Source of the DNA: an uncultured Acidimicrobiaceae bacterium
Lineage (GTDB): Bacteria; Actinomycetota; Acidimicrobiia; Spongiisociales; UBA5794
Direction: 5' to 3'
Assembly (NCBI GenBank): GCA_947258635.1
Contig: CAMYJM010000010.1
Coordinates: forward strand, 1-17,091
Length of the DNA stretch: 17,091 bases
How positions within the stretch are numbered: position 1 is the stretch's first letter; every line of letters starts with the position of its first letter. A program made the translations under genes and the position numbers. The notes under the pieces were generated by a model. The model was not told the DNA's origin. It made no database searches and saw nothing but the letters and a program-made list of their open reading frames with translations. This document shows, piece by piece, positions 6,501-13,579 of the stretch.

Positions 6501-7967
6501 CTAGAGCCCAGCAAACGTTTGCATCACGGCCTTGGCTATGGGAGCGGCAACGGCACCGCCCGTACCGTTGTCGCCAGCGGTGCCGCCGTCTTCGACGATC
6601 ACGGCAACAACTATCCGCGGCACGTCGGGAGCCGCCTCGACCGGCCCAAAGCCGGCGAACCACGTATCCGGCGCGCCACCCGGTACCTCGGCCGTTCCCG
6701 TCTTACCGGCGACACGGAAGCCGGGGATCCGGGCGCGGAACCCGGTCCCACCTGCGACCGCCTTCTCCATCAGATCGGTGAGGGCGGCAGCCGAGGCCGG
6801 CGAGATGGCACGGCGCCACACCGCCGGGGTGGCCTCTGACTCGATCTGGCCCGCCGAGTTGAAGACCTGCTGCACGAGGTACGGCTGCATGACCTCACCC
6901 TCGTTGGCGATGGCGGCAACGACGAGTGCCATCTGGAGCGGCGTGGCCCGAACGTCACGCTGCCCTATGGCGCTTTGGGCGACCCCGGGAAGGTCGTTGA
7001 CGAAGGTGGCCGCGCCGGGAATCACCGACGGCAGCGTATCGAGGTCGAACGGGATCTCGGTGTTGAATCCAAACGCCTCAGCCGTCGCCACCAGCTGATC
7101 GGCGCCGACCTGCATGCCGAGCGCGGCGAAGGTCGTGTTGCACGAGCTCACGAACGCCTGAGTCAGAGTAACGGTGCCGCCGTTGCCACATACCTCACCG
7201 TCGTAGTTGCTGATGGTGGCCGTTGATCCGGGCAGCTCGAGGGTGAGCGGATCGTCGAACGTGGTGCCACCTCCGGCGACACCGGCCTCGAGCGCCGCGG
7301 CGGCGGTGACGATCTTGAATACGCTTCCAGGCGGATAGGTCGCGTTGACGGCTCGGTTGCGGAGGGGCTCGGTCGGGTCGCCGTCGAGAGCGTTGCCGGC
7401 CGGCCCGGCATCGCGACCCTGAAGCGAGGCCGGATCGAATCCGGGGTTGGACACCATCGCCAGGACGGCGCCCGTGTCCGGGTCGAGGGCGACCACCGCG
7501 CCGGTTTGCTCTCCGAGAGCTTGAATCGCCGCCTGCTGCAAGTCGTCGATCAACGAGAGCCGGAGACCCTGCGGGCGGATGTCCCCACCCAGGATGGCGT
7601 TGATGACACCTGAGATCGTCGCGTCGCGATTGGACACCAGCGCTGGGGCCTGGGTCTTCTCAACGCCGGCGGCGCCGAAGATCAAGGTGGCGTAGCCGAC
7701 GACGTGCGCGTAGGACTCGCCCTCCGGGTAGGTCCTGGTGAAGAGCTGCGGATTGTCCGGATCACCAGTTGAGCGCGCCAGGATCACACCGTCTGCGGTG
7801 ATGATCGTGCCGCGTTCCTTGCCGGCCCGCCCGGTGGGCACGCGCAAGTTGCGCGGGTCATCGCGGTACTCCGGGCCTCGGATCACCTGGAGATACGTGA
7901 CCGTCCCCACCAGCACCGCGAAGGCGACGAAGATGACGGCGGCCAGGTGGCGGATCGGGCCGTTCAT
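6501..7967 (-). CDS. pbpA: penicillin-binding protein 2 type transpeptidase (PbpA)
   Basis: 488 residues. Class B penicillin-binding proteins cross-link peptidoglycan and work with a SEDS glycosyltransferase, here the adjacent RodA. One membrane helix lies at about 7-27. A short N-terminal pedestal leads into the transpeptidase domain with all three motifs: S215-V-F-K218, S275-C-N277, and K422-T-G. The ATG at 7967 overlaps the rodA stop by ATGA; the same frame is open further upstream but only inside rodA. It corresponds to mycobacterial PbpA in both size and position. The pknB gene follows after 77 bases on the same strand. Confidence 0.95.
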   Translation of the reverse strand: MNGPIRHLAAVIFVAFAVLVGTVTYLQVIRGPEYRDDPRNLRVPTGRAGKERGTIITADGVILARSTGDPDNPQLFTRTYPEGESYAHVVGYATLIFGAAGVEKTQAPALVSNRDATISGVINAILGGDIRPQGLRLSLIDDLQQAAIQALGEQTGAVVALDPDTGAVLAMVSNPGFDPASLQGRDAGPAGNALDGDPTEPLRNRAVNATYPPGSVFKIVTAAAALEAGVAGGGTTFDDPLTLELPGSTATISNYDGEVCGNGGTVTLTQAFVSSCNTTFAALGMQVGADQLVATAEAFGFNTEIPFDLDTLPSVIPGAATFVNDLPGVAQSAIGQRDVRATPLQMALVVAAIANEGEVMQPYLVQQVFNSAGQIESEATPAVWRRAISPASAAALTDLMEKAVAGGTGFRARIPGFRVAGKTGTAEVPGGAPDTWFAGFGPVEAAPDVPRIVVAVIVEDGGTAGDNGTGGAVAAPIAKAVMQTFAGL

Positions 7968-9253
7968 GCCCGGGCCCCGTGCGATATGCGCGCCAACATC
8001 GCCAGGAGCAGCATGTTCGCCACCAGCGACGTCCCCCCGTACGACATGAACGGAAGCGTGATCCCGGTGATGGGGAAGAGGCGCAGCACACCGGCCAGGA
8101 TCAGCAGAGTCTGCAGCGCGAGCACCAAAGTCAGGCACGCCGCGAGGAACCTGCGGAACAGGTCCCTGGTATGCAACGCGATCCCGAATCCGGCGGCAAC
8201 CAGCAGGGCGAAGCCGGCGATCACGGCCACCGCTCCGGCGAACCCCATCTCTTCAGCTACGGCAGCGAATATGAAATCGGTGGCGGCGGCCGGGATCAGG
8301 TCGGGTCGCCCCATACCTACCCCGCTTCCCGTGAGACTTCCGGACCCGAAGGCGAAAAGCCCCTGGGCGACCTGGTAACCGGTGTCGGAGAAATCGGCGA
8401 AAGGGTCGAGCCAGGCGCCGACCCGCCTTTGGACATGGCCGAACAACTGGTAGGACGTCACGCCCCCGGCGACGACCAGAGCCGCTCCGGCCACTATGTA
8501 GGCAAGTTGCCCGGTCGCCAGATAGATCGCCCCGACGAACAGGGCGAAAATGAGAAGCGATGCGCCGAGGTCCCGCTGGTACACGAGGACGGCGAAGGCG
8601 GCGGCTGCGGCCAGGAGAATCGGCCCGAATTGGCGTAGTGGCGGCAGGGCGAGGCGCCCGATGTTGCGCCGGGTCGTTCCCATGGCCAGGTGGTGGTCGG
8701 CCAGGTAGGACGCCAGGAAGACGGCCAGGAGCAGCTTGGCGATCTCGCCGGGCTGAAAGCTGAGTGTCCTTCCCGGCAGGTCGAGGCCGACCCATAGTCG
8801 CGACCCGTTCGCTTCGATCCCGTGGACCAGCCACTCATCGGGGAGCCAGGGCAGCAACAGCAGCACGACGCCGAGGGTCAGGAACAGGTAGCGGTACCGC
8901 CGCAGCACGGCGACTCCGTCACCGCGGAGGAGGAAGATCAGCCCGCTGGCACCGCCGGCCGCGATCAGGAGCGACCACCGCTGGACGCTACCGAGTTCCG
9001 GATCCAGCCGGTACACCTCGGTGAGGCCGATGGCGGCGAGGATCGCCGCCAGCGGGAAGAGATATGGGTTGGCGGACGGGGCCCAGCGGCGCAGCGAGAG
9101 ATGGATGGCCCCGAAAGCTCCGACGAAGACGATGAAGGTCAGCGCCACCTGGGCGTCCAGACCGATGCCACGGGTGAAGCCGACGAGAGCGGTCCCGAAG
9201 GCGGCGACGACGCTGGCGGTCAGAAGGAGCGCCGCTTCAGCGGAGCGTGTCAT
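7964..9253 (-). CDS. rodA: SEDS peptidoglycan glycosyltransferase RodA/FtsW family
   Basis: 429 residues with about ten membrane helices. SEDS proteins polymerise lipid II into glycan strands and pair with a class B penicillin-binding protein. Family segments visible are FQPGEIAKL (166-174), QRDLGASLL (226-234), GYQVAQGLFAFGSGSLTGSG (292-311), ATDFIFAAVAEEMGF (324-338) with the conserved extracytoplasmic Asp326, and FMSYGGTSL near the end. The start ATG at 9253 overlaps the pstP stop by ATGA. The gene ends overlapping pbpA, so the two partners are made in coupled fashion. Placement with PbpA rather than FtsI favours a RodA role, as in mycobacteria; FtsW cannot be strictly excluded from sequence. 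Confidence 0.95.
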   Translation of the reverse strand: MTRSAEAALLLTASVVAAFGTALVGFTRGIGLDAQVALTFIVFVGAFGAIHLSLRRWAPSANPYLFPLAAILAAIGLTEVYRLDPELGSVQRWSLLIAAGGASGLIFLLRGDGVAVLRRYRYLFLTLGVVLLLLPWLPDEWLVHGIEANGSRLWVGLDLPGRTLSFQPGEIAKLLLAVFLASYLADHHLAMGTTRRNIGRLALPPLRQFGPILLAAAAAFAVLVYQRDLGASLLIFALFVGAIYLATGQLAYIVAGAALVVAGGVTSYQLFGHVQRRVGAWLDPFADFSDTGYQVAQGLFAFGSGSLTGSGVGMGRPDLIPAAATDFIFAAVAEEMGFAGAVAVIAGFALLVAAGFGIALHTRDLFRRFLAACLTLVLALQTLLILAGVLRLFPITGITLPFMSYGGTSLVANMLLLAMLARISHGARA

Positions 9254-9960
9254 TCGGCAACGTCCACCACGGCGACGGTCGTGTTGTCCAGGCCGCCGGC
9301 GGCATTGGCCGCTTCGACGAGTGACCAGACGGCTCCGGCCGGCGCCGGGGTATTGCTGAGGATGCGGGCGACGCGAGCGTCGGAGACCATTCCGGTCAGG
9401 CCGTCGGAGCACAGCATGACGCGATCGCCCGGCACCAGGTGGATCTCGAGGGAGTCGACGCGGACATCCTGCATGCCGATCGTTCGGGTCAGCATGTGGC
9501 GTTGCGGGTGAGTGGCAGCCTCTTCCGGGGCGAGGCGGCCCTGGGCTATGAGCTCGCGGACAAAGGTGTGATCGATGGTGAGTTGGGTCAGTCGCTCGTT
9601 GCGCAGCAAGTAAGCCCGGCTGTCCCCGACGTGGCCCACTTCGAGGCGACCGTCGGGCCAGAAGATGCCGAGGGTGAGCGTGGTACCCATGCCGGCTCGT
9701 CCCAGCTCTTCGGCGGCGGCAGCGATTACGGCGGCATTGGCCGCCTTGACCCGGGTCACTGCTCCGCCGGCTCCGGCGGCGACTGCGGCGCTGATCGCCG
9801 TGGCACTGGCAATTTCGCCGGCGGCGTGGCCGCCCATACCGTCGGCGACCGCGACGACGATGGGTCCGACGGTTGTCTCGTCTTCGTCGGGGTAGACGGC
9901 GTCCTCATTGCCGTCGCGTACCCGGCCGACATGGCTGGCGGTGGCAATGGTGTACTTCAT
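9250..9960 (-). CDS. pstP: PP2C-family serine/threonine phosphatase (PstP)
   Basis: 236 residues, only the catalytic domain. PP2C/PPM phosphatases use two or three metal ions to remove phosphate from Ser and Thr; PstP acts on PknB and its substrates. Motifs in order: GNEDAVYPDED (Asp20), VADGMGGHAAGE (Asp40), GTTLTLG, GHVGDSRAYL, CSDGLTGMV and GGLDNTTVAVV with the last metal-binding Asp. There is no membrane helix or extracytoplasmic domain, unlike the roughly 500-residue mycobacterial PstP, so this one should be cytosolic. The ATG at 9960 overlaps the fhaB stop by ATGA. The open frame extends upstream only through the fhaB region and lacks phosphatase features. Confidence 0.95.
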   Translation of the reverse strand: MKYTIATASHVGRVRDGNEDAVYPDEDETTVGPIVVAVADGMGGHAAGEIASATAISAAVAAGAGGAVTRVKAANAAVIAAAAEELGRAGMGTTLTLGIFWPDGRLEVGHVGDSRAYLLRNERLTQLTIDHTFVRELIAQGRLAPEEAATHPQRHMLTRTIGMQDVRVDSLEIHLVPGDRVMLCSDGLTGMVSDARVARILSNTPAPAGAVWSLVEAANAAGGLDNTTVAVVDVAE

Positions 9961-10370
9961 CTGACCTCGAGGATGGTTTTGCCGATCTGGAGGGAATCCC
10001 CCTGGATCAGAGGAGTCGGCACGGTCACCCGTCTTCCATTCACATAGGTGCCGTTGGTGCTGCCCAGGTCGCTCGCCAGCACGGTGCCGTCCTGAACACC
10101 GACCCGAACGTGGAAATCGGAGGCATATGGATCGTCGATCACTATGTCGGCTTGATCGCTGCGGCCCAGCACGGCCGGGGCCCCGATGGGGAACCGCTGG
10201 CCTGCAATCGAATCCGATCGCACCACCACCATCTCGCCGGCCCGATTCGTCGAGCGAGCTGCCTGGGGAGCACCGACGTGCCCACCGATCGAGCGGGCCA
10301 CCTGCCACAAGAAGAGGTAGACCAGGGCGAGAAAGATCAGCTTGAGAAGGTTGAGGAAGAGTGCCGGCAT
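9957..10370 (-). CDS. fhaB: membrane-anchored FHA domain protein (FhaB/FipA type)
   Basis: 137 residues. A hydrophobic helix (about 3-24) anchors the protein, and an FHA domain (about 48-137) faces the cytoplasm to bind phosphothreonine. Binding residues visible are Arg70 in VLGRSDQADI, Ser84 and His87 in YASDFHVRV, and Asn106 in DLGSTNGTYVNG. The usual SRxH is SDFH here, so the Arg after Ser is replaced. In mycobacteria FhaB (FipA) is phosphorylated and links kinase signalling to FtsZ and FtsQ; the same is inferred here. It begins 27 bases after fhaA and overlaps pstP by ATGA. Confidence 0.93.
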   Translation of the reverse strand: MPALFLNLLKLIFLALVYLFLWQVARSIGGHVGAPQAARSTNRAGEMVVVRSDSIAGQRFPIGAPAVLGRSDQADIVIDDPYASDFHVRVGVQDGTVLASDLGSTNGTYVNGRRVTVPTPLIQGDSLQIGKTILEVR

Positions 10371-10397
10371 GACGTCAGTCGTCTCGCGGGTTGTTGT

Positions 10398-11057
10398 TCA
10401 TGGATCCACCAGTCGAAACATGAAGGTCACCGGCCCCATCGTCAAGCGGGCTCCGGGCCGCAGCGGCATCGTCGTGGTAACGGCAAGACCATCGACCGTG
10501 GTTCCGTTGGCCGATCCGAGGTCCGTCACCCAACTGCGCTGTTGCTCGCGATGGATGACGGCATGGTGCCGGGACACCTCGGGCTCGTCCAGGGCGACGT
10601 CACATATCGTGGCCCTCCCGATCAGAACTCGGTTCGGGCCCAGATCGGCGTGGCGGCCCGCCCCTATCAGCTGTCCCCACGCCGCATGCTCGCCATGGCT
10701 GACCCGGCTCGCGATCTTCATGTCTCGTGGCTTGACGGCGGGGTCGGCAGCCACTGCCACCGCGGCGGGCCCCTCGAGGCGCCAGCCGCGGTCGATGGAG
10801 GTCGCCCGCAGCGTGTTCGCCAACTCCGAACCGAGCCGTTCGAGGGAGCCGGCCGTGACGATGTCGTCGGGGTTGAGGTCGATCCGGTACTCATTCGGTA
10901 CCACCGGACCCGCCGGGCTCTCCATGATGTTGAGATCGGCCTCCCGCACCAGGCGGGCTCCCAGGTCCACCGGGTGCACCCGACCGCGAAAGATCGTCCT
11001 GGAGGCGCCATCAACCAGGCGCTCCAGGCGCTTTTCGAGCTGTCGCGCCAGATCCAT
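10398..11057 (-). CDS. fhaA: FhaA-like protein: DUF3662 domain plus FHA domain
   Basis: 219 residues. The N-terminal part (about 1-110) fits DUF3662 (LEKRLERLVDG, then VHPVDLGARLVREAD, then PNEYRIDLNPDD). The C-terminal FHA domain (about 140-216) has Arg148 in VLIGRATICD, Ser162-Arg163-His164-His165, and Asn184 in DLGSANGTTVDG, so phosphothreonine binding should be intact. Mycobacterial FhaA is more than twice as long because of a low-complexity linker that is absent here; it binds phosphorylated MviN and slows peptidoglycan synthesis. This is the first gene of the - strand operon, with a -10 box 7 bases before its ATG, so the message may be leaderless. Confidence 0.94.
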   Translation of the reverse strand: MDLARQLEKRLERLVDGASRTIFRGRVHPVDLGARLVREADLNIMESPAGPVVPNEYRIDLNPDDIVTAGSLERLGSELANTLRATSIDRGWRLEGPAAVAVAADPAVKPRDMKIASRVSHGEHAAWGQLIGAGRHADLGPNRVLIGRATICDVALDEPEVSRHHAVIHREQQRSWVTDLGSANGTTVDGLAVTTTMPLRPGARLTMGPVTFMFRLVDP

Positions 11058-11064
11058 ATACGTG

Positions 11065-11070
11065 ATTGTA
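11065..11070 (-). promoter_or_regulatory. -10 box of the fhaA-pknB operon (leaderless)
   Basis: On the - strand TACAAT is followed by 7 bases and the fhaA ATG, placing the expected transcription start at or next to the start codon. The -35 region is not recognisable. It would drive all six genes from fhaA to pknB. Confidence 0.6.
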
Positions 11071-11118
11071 CGGAGGCCTGGGAATTGACGGGCTGGAGCC
11101 GGCCCTTCGCGAGGCTGG

Positions 11119-11124
11119 TACCAT
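11119..11124 (+). promoter_or_regulatory. possible -10 box of tRNA-Leu
   Basis: TACCAT (preceded by TGG) lies 12 bases before the mature tRNA 5' end, a suitable place for a -10 box with a short trimmed leader. No good -35 is at the right distance; TTGACG at 11085-11090 is too far away. Confidence 0.35.
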
Positions 11125-11136
11125 CTCGCCGCTGCT

Positions 11137-11220
<84 letters not shown>

Positions 11221-11241
11221 CGGCTCCCCTGCGGGGAGCCG
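11221..11241 (+). terminator. hairpin directly after tRNA-Leu
   Basis: CGGCTCCCC and GGGGAGCCG form a perfect 9-bp stem with the 3-base loop tgc, beginning at the first base after the tRNA. It is probably a terminator, without a T-run as is usual in high-GC bacteria. Confidence 0.7.
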
Positions 11242-11482
11242 GCGAGTAGTGGCAGGCGCCAAACTCGGGGGAGCGTGAGTGGGCGCAGAATGTCTCCTCC
11301 CCGTTTGCCCGCCGCGAAGAGCGGCTCGAAGCCGGCCATGAAGCCGGAACCGCTGCGGCGGGACTTTGTGCCGGCAGGGGCGGACGTCGGCCACCTCCAC
11401 ACTGACTGTGCCCGCGGCTACTCCGCCCGGTACGTCGGGCCGTGCCCGGCCCAACCATCGCTAGCCACGCCAGGTCGCGCCA

Positions 11483-12025
11483 TCACTCTTCTCCTCGGAC
11501 GGGCTCGGGGCCGGCGCCCAGCCGCTCGAACATGCCGCGCACGTACCGCGCCTGCCCGGCGTGCTGCATACAGTCGTCGATGACGCTGACGATGCGGACG
11601 CCCGCCGATACCGGGGGGTCCCAGCGCTCATCCACGATCCGGTTGAGCTCGGCCGTGGTGATGGATGCCACGTACTCCAACGATCGGGCGTGCACCTCGT
11701 CGAAGTACTCCAGCAGGGCGGTCGGCTCTTCGAACTTCACGTCGGCAACCTGCTGCGACGTGTGCCCGTAGCCGAGGTCGCTCTCGTCCGGTCGCAAACC
11801 CAATCGGTCCGCCCACCCATCCTTGACGTATGCCTGCTCGCGGCCGGCAAGGTGGGCGACGTGGTCATCCTGCACCCGGGCGAGGTGCCAGATCAGCCAG
11901 CCGATCGAGTTGGCGTCGGGATCGGGTCGGTAGTTGAGGCCGGCTGCAGACAGGCCCACCGCTGCGTCGTGCGCTTCCCCCTTGATTCGGCCGAAAGCGT
12001 CGGCCAGCACGTCTCTCGTTTCCAT
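11483..12025 (-). CDS. DinB-superfamily (DUF664) protein
   Basis: 180 residues. The family forms a four-helix bundle with a metal site of three His; many actinobacterial members are mycothiol- or bacillithiol-dependent transferases or isomerases. Visible features are RPDPDANSIGWLIWHLARVQDDHVAHL (31-59, with His47 and His55) and VIDDCMQHAGQARYVRGM (148-165, with His155). ATG 12025 is preferred over 12070 because family similarity starts at once and a TAAGAT -10 box lies 7 bases ahead of it. It diverges from the gene at 12102. The reaction and the thiol partner are unknown. Confidence 0.85.
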   Translation of the reverse strand: METRDVLADAFGRIKGEAHDAAVGLSAAGLNYRPDPDANSIGWLIWHLARVQDDHVAHLAGREQAYVKDGWADRLGLRPDESDLGYGHTSQQVADVKFEEPTALLEYFDEVHARSLEYVASITTAELNRIVDERWDPPVSAGVRIVSVIDDCMQHAGQARYVRGMFERLGAGPEPVRGEE

Positions 12026-12032
12026 GTCCCCG

Positions 12033-12038
12033 ATCTTA
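12033..12038 (-). promoter_or_regulatory. -10 box of the DinB-family gene
   Basis: TAAGAT on the - strand, 7 bases before ATG 12025, in the same arrangement as at fhaA. This suggests a leaderless message. Confidence 0.45.
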
Positions 12039-12086
12039 CGGAGCTTTGATCCCGACCATTCGAGCCGCACGTCACAGTGCCCTTAG

Positions 12087-12092
12087 TACCAT
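12087..12092 (+). promoter_or_regulatory. -10 box of the 12102 operon
   Basis: TACCAT, 9 bases before ATG 12102. No ribosome binding site is present, so a leaderless or near-leaderless message is likely. The same hexamer lies before the tRNA-Leu. Confidence 0.4.
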
Positions 12093-12101
12093 CGGGCGCC
12101 C

Positions 12102-13121
12102 ATGTCCTATCCTTCCTTGGCTCCGCATCGCAGGAGCTACGACTCACGGCGCCGCCGGCGACGAATCATCGTGACGCTCGTCGTTGGGTTGGCCCTTGCG
12201 CTCATCGCGCTGGCGGTCCGCTACCGAACTGAAGAGCGGCGGGCTCTCGACTACATGGCGGTGGCGACCGAGATCGCGCAGAGCCAGGCCTCCGCGGCGG
12301 ATTCCCTCACCCAGATGCTCGCCGATCTCGGGGCCCTCGAAAGACCGGACATCATCAGCCGAATCGAGTCGCTCGGGGCGCAGGCGTCGAGCGACGTCCG
12401 GCTCCTGGCCGCTCAGGTCGTGCCGGCGTCTGTTGCGGAGGCCAACGGCTACCTATCGGTGGCGCTCGGGGCATGGCGCGACAGCCTCACCTCATTGGAC
12501 GCCGCCGTCTTGTTGATCCTCGATACGGAGGAAGACGAGTCCGAGGGTGATGCCGCGCTCTCGGACGTGTTCGAGTTGCTTCGGGTTGGTGACCGCGCCT
12601 TTCTGGGATTCCTCGAGGCCCGGTCTCGTATCGAGGGTGACCTCGCCTCCGGCACGATTGCGGAGGTGGCCTATGTCGCGCAGGGCAGCGAGAACCTGTT
12701 TGATGGGCGGCGGATCGCCAATCGGCTCCGGGCCACGGTCAAGCTCGGAGGTCGGCATGACATCTCGGTGACGGCGCGTACCATCCCCGAGCCTCTCGGG
12801 ACGAAGAACGACCGGCCGGTCGTTCCCACCTCGGACAATTTCAGTGTGGTGGCCGTTGTCACGAACGAGGGCAACCTCGCTGAAGAAGGCATTGCAGTCA
12901 GGATGGTTCTCGGTGCGGGTTCGGATGCAGAATCACTGATTACTCGCGACCAACTCGTCCTCAGCCTTGCCGCCGGTGAGGCCACCACCGTCGAGTTCAC
13001 CGACCTGACACTCATCCCCGGCGCGCTTTATGACTTGCGTATCACCGCCTCGATAGCCGAGGATGCAGATCCGCTGAACAACGTATTCGAGCTGGCCTTT
13101 TACCGAAACCAGGACGAATGA
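12102..13121 (+). CDS. membrane-anchored protein with C-terminal CARDB-like domain, unknown function
   Basis: 339 residues, not assigned to a named family. The N-terminus is strongly basic (RRRRRR at 16-21) and followed by one membrane helix (about 22-41), so most of the protein should lie outside the cell. Residues 45-180 look largely helical and acidic in places (EEDESEGD). Residues 235-335 look like a beta-sandwich of the CARDB or NEW3 kind: FSVVAVVTNEGNLAEEG, GEATTVEFTDLTL and ADPLNNVFELAFY are typical of such adhesion-like domains. The stop overlaps the DUF4446 gene by ATGA, so the two are coupled and probably co-operate at the membrane. The domain call rests on pattern only. Confidence 0.85.
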   Translation: MSYPSLAPHRRSYDSRRRRRRIIVTLVVGLALALIALAVRYRTEERRALDYMAVATEIAQSQASAADSLTQMLADLGALERPDIISRIESLGAQASSDVRLLAAQVVPASVAEANGYLSVALGAWRDSLTSLDAAVLLILDTEEDESEGDAALSDVFELLRVGDRAFLGFLEARSRIEGDLASGTIAEVAYVAQGSENLFDGRRIANRLRATVKLGGRHDISVTARTIPEPLGTKNDRPVVPTSDNFSVVAVVTNEGNLAEEGIAVRMVLGAGSDAESLITRDQLVLSLAAGEATTVEFTDLTLIPGALYDLRITASIAEDADPLNNVFELAFYRNQDE

Positions 13122-13570
13122 ACTTAGAAACGGTCACAGCCTTCCTCGCCGCCCTGGCGCTTCTCATCGCTCTCGGCGTCGCTATGCAGGTGGCGGCCCT
13201 GCGACGGCGGCTCGCCGCCGTGCCGAAGGACGGCAATGTCATCGACCTGATGCGCTCGATCGACAGCGATCTCGCCAAAGCCGAAGCCGCTATCAACGAT
13301 CACGGCCCGCGATTGCAGTCGGTCGAGAGCCGCCTGCCCCGGGCCATCAGCTTCACCGGAGTGGTCACTTACGATGCGTTTGGCGACATCGGCGGCAAGC
13401 TGTCGCGTTCGATCGCGTTGCTGGATTCGCTCGGGGACGGCCTGGTGATCAGCTTGCTGGTCGGCCGCAGCGAGACTCATTTCTTCACGAAAGAAGTCCG
13501 CGCCGGGTCCGGTACGGAGCGGCTTTCTCCCGAAGAGGATGCGGCGATCTCCCGGGCGATGGGCCGGTAG
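13118..13570 (+). CDS. DUF4446 family membrane-anchored protein
   Basis: 150 residues. One membrane helix at about 5-27, a short charged, coiled-coil-like stretch (36-72), then the DUF4446 core. The pattern GVVTYDAFGDIGGKLSRSIALLDSLGDGLVISLLVGRSETHFFTKEV, then LSPEEDAAI, follows the family consensus closely. Function is unknown; homologues occur in Firmicutes and Actinobacteria. The start ATG overlaps the stop of the preceding gene, and serS begins 9 bases after its stop, so all three are probably one transcript. Confidence 0.88.
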   Translation: MNLETVTAFLAALALLIALGVAMQVAALRRRLAAVPKDGNVIDLMRSIDSDLAKAEAAINDHGPRLQSVESRLPRAISFTGVVTYDAFGDIGGKLSRSIALLDSLGDGLVISLLVGRSETHFFTKEVRAGSGTERLSPEEDAAISRAMGR

Positions 13571-13579
13571 CATCGCAGC

